DNA of 6,187 nucleotides, taken from contig AZHR01000032.1 of assembly GCA_000504625.1 (NCBI GenBank), positions 1 through 6,187 of the forward strand, read 5' to 3'. Below the pieces are notes generated by a model. It ran no database searches, was not told where the DNA came from, and saw nothing but the letters and a program-made list of their open reading frames with translations. The number at the start of each line of letters is the position of its first letter. Positions within the stretch are counted from its first letter, which is position 1. Below, piece after piece: positions 1 to 5,753 of this stretch. The position numbers and the translations under genes are program-made. Origin of the DNA: an alpha proteobacterium SCGC AAA240-E13 (GTDB taxonomy: Bacteria; Pseudomonadota; Alphaproteobacteria; Pelagibacterales; Pelagibacteraceae).

Positions 1-887
1 ATATGGCTATGGGTGGAAGTAGCAATACTGTTTTACATATGTTAGCTATTGCCAAAGAAGCTGAAGTTAACTTTAATCTAAAAGATATAAATACTATATC
101 TAAAAAAGTCTCTCATATTGCCAAAATATCTCCAAGCTTAACAACTGTTCACATGCAAGATATAGATAGAGCAGGTGGGGTAAGTGCTGTTATGCACGAG
201 ATGAACAAAAGAGGTGATGATATATTACTTGATAATCTAACTATTACAGGAGAAAGCATAAAAGAGAGAATTGCCAATGCTAATATAAAAGATACAACTA
301 TTATTCACACTATAGACAACCCATATAGCGAAGTTGGAGGATTGGCTATTTTGTATGGAAATCTAGCCGAACAAGGAGCAGTTATCAAAACAGCAGGGAT
401 TATAGGGGATAGAGTATTTACAGGAAAAGCAATATGCTATAACTCACAAGATGAAGCTATCAAAGGTATTATTAATGGAGAGGTCAAAGCAGGAAGTGTT
501 GTTGTAATTAGATACGAAGGTCCAAAAGGAGGACCAGGTATGCAAGAGATGCTCTCTCCTACAAGCCTTATTATGGGTATGGGATTAGGAGATAAAGTTG
601 CACTAATTACCGATGGACGATTTAGTGGAGCTACTAGAGGGGCTAGTATAGGTCATGTAAGCCCAGAGGCTGCTGAGGGTGGAATGATTGGACTTTTGGA
701 AAATGGTGATGAGATACATATAGATGTTGATAACTATATATTAGAGGTAAATTTATCAGATGAAGAGGTAGCCAAAAGAAGAGCCAATTTTAAACCTCTA
801 ATCAAACCATTAAAAAGTAAATGGCTAAGACAATATAGAGCATTAGTAACAAATGCTAGTAATGGAGCTGTATTAGAAGCTAAATAA
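1..887 (+). CDS. ilvD: Dihydroxy-acid dehydratase, C-terminal part (5' end outside window)
   Basis: IlvD dehydrates 2,3-dihydroxy-3-methylbutanoate and its isoleucine-pathway homologue to the 2-keto acids, the third common step of valine, isoleucine and leucine synthesis in the cytoplasm. About 294 C-terminal residues are present; full-length IlvD is usually about 560 residues. The first visible methionine (base 3) is internal: it lies in the family segment MAMGGSSNTVLH (E. coli-type MALGGSTNTVLH), and bases 1-2 (AT) fit the end of the preceding Asp codon. Family signatures seen are YEGPKGGPGMQEM (visible residues 171-183) and DGRFSGATRGASIGHVSPEA (204-223), which belong to the substrate and active-site region. 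The iron-sulfur cluster cysteines lie in the missing N-terminal half. It ends with TAA at 885-887, overlapping the convergent methyltransferase gene by 8 nt. Identity is essentially certain. Confidence 0.97.
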   Translation, partial: MAMGGSSNTVLHMLAIAKEAEVNFNLKDINTISKKVSHIAKISPSLTTVHMQDIDRAGGVSAVMHEMNKRGDDILLDNLTITGESIKERIANANIKDTTIIHTIDNPYSEVGGLAILYGNLAEQGAVIKTAGIIGDRVFTGKAICYNSQDEAIKGIINGEVKAGSVVVIRYEGPKGGPGMQEMLSPTSLIMGMGLGDKVALITDGRFSGATRGASIGHVSPEAAEGGMIGLLENGDEIHIDVDNYILEVNLSDEEVAKRRANFKPLIKPLKSKWLRQYRALVTNASNGAVLEAK

Positions 888-1644
888 ATTCACTATCTTT
901 GAGGCTTTTAGCCTCTAAGTTTCGAGATTTTTTTAACTCCATATCTATATACTCTATATCTAACATTTTTGGACTAGCTATAGTAGATGAGCGAACATCT
1001 TTGCCTTTGAATAAAAAAATATTAAATCCATTTTCATATAGTCCCATACGCACAGGAGTAGCTGTTGAGTAGGTTGTAATTATAGCATCATTTGTGCATA
1101 ATTTTTTTATATCAGCAAAATACTCTTTTGTCCATAGTAGAGGATTTTTTTTGGAGCTAAAGGCATCTTGATATACTATATCTATTTTTTGTTTTATATT
1201 TGGAATAGACTCTCTAGCATCACCTAATAGTATCTCTATTTTGAACTGTTTATCTTCATAGTATAGATTTTGACTAAGTTTTTTTATAATATGTTTTAGA
1301 TTATCAAACTCTTTTGGATATTCAAATCTATTGAGTGAATGGATGAGGTTTTTATCAAATTCAGGAGATAATATATGTACTTGGGTATTCAAGTTCTCTT
1401 TTTGGATATAATAAAGTGTACTCAAAGTATTATATCCCAAACCAAAACATATATCTAAAATAGTTAGATGATTTTTGTTTTGTTGTAAATCAAAAGCAGG
1501 TTTAATATGTTTTTCTAATGATTCATGTAAAGCACCATCATTAGTAGAGTGATAAGCCTCATTGAATTCACAAGAAAAAAGAGTTTTTGTACCATCTTGA
1601 GTGATGATTAACTCTTTTTTATCTCTTAAATTTTTATTATACAT
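880..1644 (-). CDS. Stand-alone MnmC-type tRNA U34 SAM-dependent methyltransferase
   Basis: This 254-residue protein matches the methyltransferase half (MnmC2/MnmD type) of bifunctional MnmC, which methylates 5-aminomethyl-2-thiouridine at the tRNA wobble position to give mnm5s2U. Visible motifs are the SAM-binding loop LDICFGLGYN (residues 63-72), an acidic strand end SPEFD (93-97), GDAR (141-144), and YQDAFSSKKNPLLW (158-171), which corresponds to the family's LDGFAPxKNPxMW with the presumed catalytic Asp at 160. ITTYSTATPVRMGLYENGF (189-207) matches the family's ATFTSAxxVRRGLxxAGF. The C-terminal FAD oxidase domain of E. coli MnmC is absent, as in many bacteria with a single-domain enzyme. 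The only ATG in the frame after the luxS stop is at 1644; no Shine-Dalgarno sequence precedes it, so translation probably depends on coupling to luxS, 6 nt upstream. The 3' end overlaps ilvD. The family is clear; the exact tRNA substrate is inferred. Confidence 0.88.
   Translation of the reverse strand: MYNKNLRDKKELIITQDGTKTLFSCEFNEAYHSTNDGALHESLEKHIKPAFDLQQNKNHLTILDICFGLGYNTLSTLYYIQKENLNTQVHILSPEFDKNLIHSLNRFEYPKEFDNLKHIIKKLSQNLYYEDKQFKIEILLGDARESIPNIKQKIDIVYQDAFSSKKNPLLWTKEYFADIKKLCTNDAIITTYSTATPVRMGLYENGFNIFLFKGKDVRSSTIASPKMLDIEYIDMELKKSRNLEAKSLKDSEFI
897..934 (+). terminator. Probable intrinsic terminator of ilvD, inside the 3' end of the convergent gene
   Basis: A hairpin forms from GAGGCT (901-906), loop TTT, AGCCTC (910-915). 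It is extended by CTT (897-899) pairing with AAG (917-919) across a T/T mismatch. A run of seven T follows at 928-934, after a short spacer that also holds T residues. It starts 10 nt after the ilvD stop, the right place to end ilvD transcription. On the minus strand no T run follows the hairpin, so it is not a good terminator for the opposing operon. The spacer between stem and T run is longer than ideal, so efficiency is uncertain. Confidence 0.6.
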
Positions 1645-1650
1645 ATAGTT

Positions 1651-2160
1651 TTATAATTTTTTTAAAATTTTTTCACTTAATTTTAACTCTTTATTACTCA
1701 TAGTACCAATACCTTGGTCTAATACTTTTTGTGCTATAGCTTTTGCATCTTTTAGTGAGTGCATTTTATAAGTTCCACATTGATATTTATTTAATTCAGG
1801 AATATCTTTTTTGGATTTGACTTGTAGTATATCTTGCATTGATTTTTCCCAAGCTTTTGCTACCTCTTTTTTCTTTGGTGTTCCTAATAATGACATATAA
1901 AATCCTGTCTTGCAACCCATTGGAGATATATCTATAATCTCTACACTATCATTATTGAGATGGTTTCTCATAAATCCAGCAAATAGATGTTCTAGTGTAT
2001 GGATTCCTTTATCGCTTAATTTATCATGGTTTGGTTTGCAAAATCTTAAATCAAATACTGTAATATCATCTCCCGATGGAGTTTTCATTCGTTTTGCAAT
2101 TCTAACAGCAGGTGCTGACATTTTGGTATGGTCAACCATAAAACTATCTAATAGTGGCAT
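1651..2160 (-). CDS. luxS: S-ribosylhomocysteine lyase LuxS
   Basis: LuxS cleaves S-ribosylhomocysteine to homocysteine and 4,5-dihydroxy-2,3-pentanedione, the precursor of autoinducer-2. It thus serves both the activated methyl cycle and, potentially, AI-2 signalling. At 169 residues it is about the usual length. The metal site is intact: HTLEH (H54, E57, H58) and C128 in YQCGTY. C83 in PMGCKTG matches the catalytic cysteine (Cys84 in B. subtilis). The N-terminal MPLLDSFMVDHTKMSAPAVR is also typical. The ATG at 2160 is supported by AAGGA at 2167-2171, 6 nt upstream. It follows ackA by 53 nt, a gap holding a plausible promoter, and precedes the methyltransferase gene by 6 nt. The linked methyltransferase is a SAM user, so both genes touch SAM metabolism, but that functional link is an inference. 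Confidence 0.97.
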   Translation of the reverse strand: MPLLDSFMVDHTKMSAPAVRIAKRMKTPSGDDITVFDLRFCKPNHDKLSDKGIHTLEHLFAGFMRNHLNNDSVEIIDISPMGCKTGFYMSLLGTPKKKEVAKAWEKSMQDILQVKSKKDIPELNKYQCGTYKMHSLKDAKAIAQKVLDQGIGTMSNKELKLSEKILKKL

Positions 2161-2186
2161 AAAATATCCTTGTTTATTATATTATT

Positions 2187-2200
2187 TTTTGTGATTATAT
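2187..2200 (-). promoter_or_regulatory. Possible luxS promoter (-10 TATAAT)
   Basis: On the minus strand the 53-nt gap between ackA and luxS holds a perfect TATAAT at 2194-2199, preceded by an A/T-rich stretch (2200-2220). Transcription would start near 2186-2188, giving a leader of about 26 nt containing the AAGGA ribosome-binding site. No -35 box is evident, which is usual for housekeeping promoters in Campylobacterota. In so AT-rich a gap a TATAAT can arise by chance, hence moderate confidence. Confidence 0.45.
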
Positions 2201-2213
2201 CGAAGTTAATTAA

Positions 2214-3341
2214 TTATTTACTTACTTTTAATAGCCTTTTGATACTCTCTTTTGCCATTTCTAACTCTTCATTGGTTTGTAGGGCAAAAAGTTTAATATT
2301 AGATTTTGGATGGGTGATATCTATGTTATTTTTTTTGTTTTTTTCTAAATCTATAGATACTCCTAGATATTGCATATCTTTGCAAACTTCTGCTCTAACA
2401 TCAAAACTATTTGCACCTATACCACCAGAAAATACAATAGCATCAACTTTGCCAAGAAGTGCTATATATGAACCTATATACTCTTTGATTTTGGTACAAA
2501 ATAGTTCAAAAGCAAATTTGGCTTGTGGATTATTATGTTTGATTTGATATATAATATCTCTCATATCATTAGTACCACATAGAGCTTTGAGACCACTTTG
2601 TTTATTGAGTATATTGTCTATTTGTTCTATATCTATATTTTTTTGTTTTGCTAGATAAAATATAATCCCTGCATCTATATCCCCACTACGAGTTCCCATT
2701 ATCAACCCTTCCAATGGAGTTAGCCCCATAGAAGTTTTGAAACTTTTTCCATTTTTGATGGCTGTAGCACTTGCTCCATTGCCAATATGTAAGGTTATAA
2801 TATTACATTTCGTGGTTGGTTTATTTAATAATTTAGCCGTCTCTTTGAGTAGATATTGGTGTGATATACCATGAAATCCATAACGGCGAATATGTAACTT
2901 ATTGGGAATAGCATAACTATATGAGAGCTTAGGCATAGTTTGATGAAATGCTGTATCAAAAAATGCTATCTGTTTACTTTTGGAGTTGAGTGATTGCATA
3001 GCTATAATACCCTCCAAATTTGCAGGGTTGTGTAGTGGGGCTAGAGGTATCATATCTCTTATTTGTTCTATAACTTTTTGGTTTATTATAGTAGGTTGAG
3101 TAAAAATTGAACCCCCATGAACTACACGATGAGCTATAATTGTGAGTTGTGAAAAATCTTTGAGTATATTTTCCTTGATTAATCTATCTTCTATAGCTTT
3201 TAATGCTTTTGTATGGGTAGAATATGGGTTATCTATTTCTCCTATTCTCTCTATAGTACCTTGGGATATTTGATTTAAATCTTGGTCAAATAATTTATAT
3301 TTGATAGATGAGCTACCACTATTGAGTATAAAAATTCTCAT
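2214..3341 (-). CDS. ackA: Acetate kinase
   Basis: AckA interconverts acetyl phosphate plus ADP with acetate plus ATP, in the cytoplasm, usually partnered with phosphotransacetylase (Pta). The 375-residue protein is a little shorter than the usual ~400. ASKHA-fold landmarks are present: N7 in ILNSGSSSIK, R72 in HRVVHGG, H104 in APLHNPA, D129 in FFDTAFHQTMP, RYGFHGISH (residues 153-161), LHIGNGAS (184-191), MGLTPLEGLIMGTRSGDID (205-223, with R218) and TNEELEMA (356-363). The usual GGIGENS is GGIGANS here (306-312), a glutamate-to-alanine change. The ATG at 3341 is supported by AGGAGA at 3348-3353, which overlaps the stop codon of the upstream OmpA-family gene; the genes are 10 nt apart and probably co-transcribed. 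No pta gene is adjacent within the window, although pta-ackA pairs are common. Confidence 0.95.
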   Translation of the reverse strand: MRIFILNSGSSSIKYKLFDQDLNQISQGTIERIGEIDNPYSTHTKALKAIEDRLIKENILKDFSQLTIIAHRVVHGGSIFTQPTIINQKVIEQIRDMIPLAPLHNPANLEGIIAMQSLNSKSKQIAFFDTAFHQTMPKLSYSYAIPNKLHIRRYGFHGISHQYLLKETAKLLNKPTTKCNIITLHIGNGASATAIKNGKSFKTSMGLTPLEGLIMGTRSGDIDAGIIFYLAKQKNIDIEQIDNILNKQSGLKALCGTNDMRDIIYQIKHNNPQAKFAFELFCTKIKEYIGSYIALLGKVDAIVFSGGIGANSFDVRAEVCKDMQYLGVSIDLEKNKKNNIDITHPKSNIKLFALQTNEELEMAKESIKRLLKVSK

Positions 3342-3347
3342 CTATTT

Positions 3348-3353
3348 TCTCCT
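3348..3353 (-). promoter_or_regulatory. ackA ribosome-binding site overlapping the upstream stop codon
   Basis: AGGAGA on the minus strand lies 6 nt before the ackA ATG (3339-3341) and shares bases with the TAG stop (3352-3354) of the OmpA-family gene. This fixes the ackA start and suggests that ackA translation is coupled to the gene before it. Confidence 0.75.
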
Positions 3354-4116
3354 ATTTACTTATTATTTTAAGCTCTACTCGTCTATTTGCTCTTCTTCCC
3401 TCTTTGGTAGAATTGTCAGCAATTGGTTTTTTGTCTCCATATCCTTTGGTAGTCAAACGACTAGAGTCAATTCCTGCTTTGATAACTTCATTGGCAACTG
3501 TATCTGCTCTTGCTTTTGATAATTTTAGATTGTGTGCAGGATTTCCTGAACTATCAGTATGTCCTTGTATCTCAACTTTATAAGATGGATTATCATTTAG
3601 ATATTTGACTATTCTAGCAATTTCACCTTTTGCTCCCTTTTTAAGTGTTGCTCTATTTGTATCAAATTGTAAATTTCTTAAAATAATATTTTGGTTGGGT
3701 TTTTTTTGTTTTATTGCACCTTCTCTTATTAGTTCCACTTTATATTTATTTTGGTATTGAACTATTTTACCTTTATATAGATTATGATTTTTATCATATA
3801 ATTTAAAAAATAGATAGTCTGAACCTCTAAAAAGTATTGTACTATTTTCTCTACTTTTTATAGCTTCTGCTATAGCTTTCATAAATGGTTTGCGTCTAAC
3901 CCCTTGTAATTTATATTGATAATTCCAATAACTCCCCTCTGCTATATCAGAATGAATACCATCTGTATCTTTGCTTATGATTTTTAATTCATTTTTATCT
4001 TGATACTTTCCATCACCAATAGTTTCTAATTGATTATAAAATTCAAATGGAATTGGTTCATTGGCAATTATCCAATTAGATATTAATAAGGTAGTCATAG
4101 CTATTTTTTTAAACAT
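3352..4116 (-). CDS. Secreted OmpA-family peptidoglycan-binding protein
   Basis: The 254-residue protein begins with a Sec signal peptide: KK at 3-4, a hydrophobic core to about residue 18, and likely cleavage after IIA at 19. There is no lipobox cysteine, so the mature protein is probably a soluble or surface-associated periplasmic protein. Residues ~20-138 form an unrecognised domain. Its pattern (FRGSDYLFFKLYDKN, then a YKVELIRE strand) loosely recalls N-domains in other OmpA-like periplasmic proteins. Residues ~143-254 are a classical OmpA C-terminal domain: LQFDTNRATLKK, GHTDSSGN, LSKARADTV, GYGDKKPIADN and RRANRRVEL. D188 and R203 have the spacing of the OmpA Asp271/Arg286 pair that binds diaminopimelate, so it should bind peptidoglycan non-covalently. 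The gene starts 11 nt after the hub gene, with AAGGA at 4124-4128 next to the hub stop, and is followed 10 nt later by ackA. A role in anchoring or passing an injection apparatus through the cell wall is inferred from context only. Confidence 0.9.
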   Translation of the reverse strand: MFKKIAMTTLLISNWIIANEPIPFEFYNQLETIGDGKYQDKNELKIISKDTDGIHSDIAEGSYWNYQYKLQGVRRKPFMKAIAEAIKSRENSTILFRGSDYLFFKLYDKNHNLYKGKIVQYQNKYKVELIREGAIKQKKPNQNIILRNLQFDTNRATLKKGAKGEIARIVKYLNDNPSYKVEIQGHTDSSGNPAHNLKLSKARADTVANEVIKAGIDSSRLTTKGYGDKKPIADNSTKEGRRANRRVELKIISK

Positions 4117-4123
4117 AATAAAA

Positions 4124-4128
4124 TCCTT
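4124..4128 (-). promoter_or_regulatory. Ribosome-binding site of the OmpA-family gene, touching the hub stop codon
   Basis: AAGGA on the minus strand is 7 nt before the ATG at 4116 and shares one base with the TAA stop (4128-4130) of the hub gene. It supports the chosen start and a polycistronic mRNA with coupled translation. Confidence 0.7.
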
Positions 4129-5174
4129 TATTTAAATACACTTCTTTTTACATCAAAATAAGTTCTATACCCTTTTGTACTAAAGTGGTGTTCACTAGAA
4201 ACCACATAATATTCCCCATTAATCAAATCTCCAATATCTTTGATATTAATAAGTTTCCCAGCCATAATTTTTGGTTCTCCTACTGCTACACCATATCCTG
4301 TTATATACTCCATATTTAACTGATTGAGTCTCGCATTAGCCAAATTATCAGCCTCTTGCTGTGTTCTTAATGGAATATCAGATTTAAAAATTTTTGAGTT
4401 TAGATTTTTGAATCTACCTTTGGCATATTTTGCACCACTTTTACCTTGTATAGATTTTTTTTCATCTCCTGCTTTAGCAATCCCTTTTATAAGCTTTTTC
4501 TCTTTTGGACTCCATCCTGTCACCTCTACTTCAGATACTATACGAGTAGCATCAATAGTAGGATTAAACTCTATTAAATTTCTATCCCATATCAAATCAA
4601 CACTCTCTTTTCTCTTTTCATGTCTAGCTTTTTTAAATATGAGCTTATTTTCTTCAACCTCTACTTCATAATCAATCCGTCTAGCCCTCTCTTTTAAAAA
4701 ATTTAAATCAGATTGATTATTTTGAAAGACATAATCAAATTGCTGTCCTGTAGAATCAATATCATAATCCAATCCTAGCTCACTAGCAATTTTTCTAGCT
4801 ATTTCACTATCTTTTATATTTTGGAAACTTCTTGAATGTCTAGTTTTACTTAATCTAAACATTTTGTCAAATCCAATAATAGTTAAACTAATAGGAGCTT
4901 TGGATATAAAGTTATATCTCATTTGAACTATTTCACCCTCTAGCATTTTGGTAAATTTACTCTCATAACCTAACTCTATAACTACTGTTTTCCCAATATC
5001 AAATATCTTTTTATTTTGTATTTTCATTTCACTATCATTGAATGTCACACTAAACATATCTGATTTTTCCAAGCTATAATTAACTTTTCCTGATAATATT
5101 TTATCTATCAAACCTTGGTCTAATCTACTTCCATCTACTGATACCCTTATATCTGGAACTAATTTTTTTTTCAT
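4128..5174 (-). CDS. Phage late control D / Pvc8-type hub protein (gp27-like), without gp5 domain
   Basis: This 348-residue protein resembles the gp27-like hub of contractile tails and injection systems (late control gene D, VgrG N-terminal half, Pvc8/Afp8), which forms the baseplate centre linking the tube to the spike. Visible features are an N-terminal beta-rich part (residues ~6-105, with a LEGEIVQM strand and LTIIGFDK); QNNQSDLNFLKERARRIDYE (151-170), the counterpart of the family's QxxESDxxFLxRxAxxxG; and EFNPTIDATRIVSEVEVTGW (202-221). The C-terminal block AxARLNQLNMEYITGYG through GKLINIKDIG and YYVVSSEHHFSTKGY (279-337) is the usual hub ending. The protein stops there, so the OB-fold/needle (gp5) part found in VgrG is missing. 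It starts 16 nt after the small gene, with AAGG 8 nt upstream of the ATG. It could be the hub of an extracellular injection system, a phage tail, or a split VgrG. The family is sure; the type of machine is not. Confidence 0.88.
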   Translation of the reverse strand: MKKKLVPDIRVSVDGSRLDQGLIDKILSGKVNYSLEKSDMFSVTFNDSEMKIQNKKIFDIGKTVVIELGYESKFTKMLEGEIVQMRYNFISKAPISLTIIGFDKMFRLSKTRHSRSFQNIKDSEIARKIASELGLDYDIDSTGQQFDYVFQNNQSDLNFLKERARRIDYEVEVEENKLIFKKARHEKRKESVDLIWDRNLIEFNPTIDATRIVSEVEVTGWSPKEKKLIKGIAKAGDEKKSIQGKSGAKYAKGRFKNLNSKIFKSDIPLRTQQEADNLANARLNQLNMEYITGYGVAVGEPKIMAGKLINIKDIGDLINGEYYVVSSEHHFSTKGYRTYFDVKRSVFK

Positions 5175-5190
5175 TTTTTATACCTTAATT

Positions 5191-5403
5191 CTAATAATAT
5201 TGTTTTTTGACTTCCATTTTGATAAACTCTTTGTTCTTTTGCCCAATAGTATATTTTTTCTCCAAAGATTCAAATAGCATTTTAATGTGAGAGTTTTTAT
5301 TTACTTTGATAATATTTTTATTTAAATCTATCTTTGTATTTTTTTTACCCTTTGAAATATTTAATCTCTTGATAAATTTTTCTCTCTTATCCAGCGATAA
5401 CAT
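5191..5403 (-). CDS. Small lysine-rich protein of unknown function between PAAR and hub genes
   Basis: I do not recognise this 70-residue protein. It is very basic (18 Lys, 2 Arg against 7 acidic residues), probably soluble, with helix-friendly ends (residues 1-14 and ~38-67), no signal peptide, no transmembrane segment and no cysteine. The start is the ATG at 5403: AAGGAG at 5410-5415 is spaced 6 nt before it. A longer form from an ATG at 5472 would overlap the PAAR gene by 86 nt and lacks this support. With the chosen start the gene overlaps the PAAR 3' end by 17 nt and precedes the hub gene by 16 nt, so it is embedded in the same operon. By position it could be a small adaptor, chaperone or baseplate piece. 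It shows none of the LysM-like pattern of tail protein X. It could also be a decayed fragment, though the good ribosome-binding site argues against that. Confidence 0.7.
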   Translation of the reverse strand: MLSLDKREKFIKRLNISKGKKNTKIDLNKNIIKVNKNSHIKMLFESLEKKYTIGQKNKEFIKMEVKKQYY

Positions 5404-5680
5404 TAAAAGCTCCTTGTAAAATAATAGCTCCACATCCTGCTTTATCTCCCATTCTTGCAATAGGTTTACCATTTACTAAAACTGTAGTAGAACCAAATGC
5501 AATAGGAGTTGGAGGACAAGGGGTATTGGGCCAAGCTATTAAAGCGTGGGGTGTTATTGTAGAACCAACTGTTGCAACTGGTACATTATTGACTAATACA
5601 TTTGGAGAACCACTAACTATTGTTGATGGTGTAAATCCTGCATGTAAAATCATATCACCCATTTTTGATACTGGTGGCAT
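5387..5680 (-). CDS. PAAR-domain spike-tip protein
   Basis: PAAR proteins form a small zinc-bound cone that sharpens the spike of type VI, extracellular and phage contractile systems and often carries or recruits effectors. This 97-residue protein is the bare domain: PVSKMGDMILHAGF at the N-terminus, then two repeats of the PAAR pattern, GSPNVLVNNVPVATVGS (24-40) and GSTTVLVNGKPIARMGDKAG (63-82). H13, H45, C55 and C83 are candidates for the zinc site. There is no extension carrying a toxin, so any cargo must be a separate protein. The ATG at 5680 is supported by AAAGGAG, 6 nt upstream. A 73-nt gap with a likely promoter separates it from the upstream gene. Its end overlaps the next gene by 17 nt. 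A tip protein beside a hub gene supports an injection or tail function for the operon. Confidence 0.93.
   Translation of the reverse strand: MPPVSKMGDMILHAGFTPSTIVSGSPNVLVNNVPVATVGSTITPHALIAWPNTPCPPTPIAFGSTTVLVNGKPIARMGDKAGCGAIILQGAFNVIAG
5410..5415 (-). promoter_or_regulatory. Ribosome-binding site that fixes the start of the small gene
   Basis: AAGGAG on the minus strand lies within the 3' end of the PAAR gene, 6 nt before the ATG at 5401-5403. It is a strong Shine-Dalgarno match, and it favours the 70-residue product over the 93-residue one starting at 5472. Confidence 0.75.
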
Positions 5681-5709
5681 TTTGTACTCCTTTTTTTATA
5701 ACTTAGTCT

Positions 5710-5726
5710 TGCAAACTATTATATCA
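5710..5726 (-). promoter_or_regulatory. Probable promoter of the PAAR-hub-OmpA(-ackA) operon
   Basis: On the minus strand TGATATAAT (5718-5726) is an extended -10 box of the kind used by the housekeeping sigma factor in Campylobacterota, preceded by a T-rich stretch. No -35 box is seen. Initiation near 5710-5712 would give a leader of about 30 nt carrying the AAAGGAG site before the PAAR gene. The box lies in the 73-nt gap after the upstream gene. Confidence 0.55.
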
Positions 5727-5735
5727 AAATAGTTT
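5713..5735. repeat. 8-bp inverted repeat surrounding the -10 box
   Basis: AAACTATT (5713-5720) and AATAGTTT (5728-5735) are perfect inverted copies separated by 7 nt. The repeat overlaps the TATAAT box upstream of the PAAR gene. It could be an operator for a dimeric regulator or a weak RNA hairpin. No T run follows on either strand, so it is not a standard terminator. An AT-only-like repeat of this size may also be chance. Confidence 0.45.
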
Positions 5736-5753
5736 ATAAGATTACTCTGATGT

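Noticed and set aside
880..1644. Bifunctional MnmC
   Set aside because: At 254 residues it has only the methyltransferase part, with no FAD-binding oxidase domain before or after it.
2176..2181. Second TATAAT upstream of luxS
   Set aside because: Transcription from it would start at or inside the luxS ribosome-binding site, so the box at 2194-2199 is the better candidate.
1910..2547. Plus-strand open frames at 1910-2194 and 2170-2547
   Set aside because: They are antisense shadows of luxS and ackA, whose protein families are unmistakable; they have no recognisable product.
2214..3341. Butyrate or propionate kinase instead of acetate kinase
   Set aside because: The motifs APLHNPA, FDTAFHQTMP, RYGFHGISH and MGTRSGDID follow the acetate kinase pattern. 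Propionate kinase cannot be fully excluded, but it is less likely outside a threonine or propanediol gene cluster.
3301..4671. Plus-strand open frames at 3301-3519 and 4324-4671
   Set aside because: Both are antisense to the clearly assigned OmpA-family/ackA and hub genes and show only low-complexity hydrophobic translations.
4128..5174. Full VgrG of a type VI secretion system
   Set aside because: The gp5/OB-fold and beta-helix needle parts are missing and the C-terminal block matches Pvc8/late-D hubs. Only the hub half is present.
5404..5472. Longer 93-residue form of the small gene, starting at an ATG at 5472
   Set aside because: It would overlap the PAAR coding region by 86 nt in another frame, and the extension lacks ribosome-binding support. 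The ATG at 5403 has AAGGAG at the right distance.
5713..5735. Inverted repeat considered as an intrinsic terminator for the upstream gene
   Set aside because: The stem is almost all A/T and no T run follows it on either strand; it overlaps a good extended -10 box instead.
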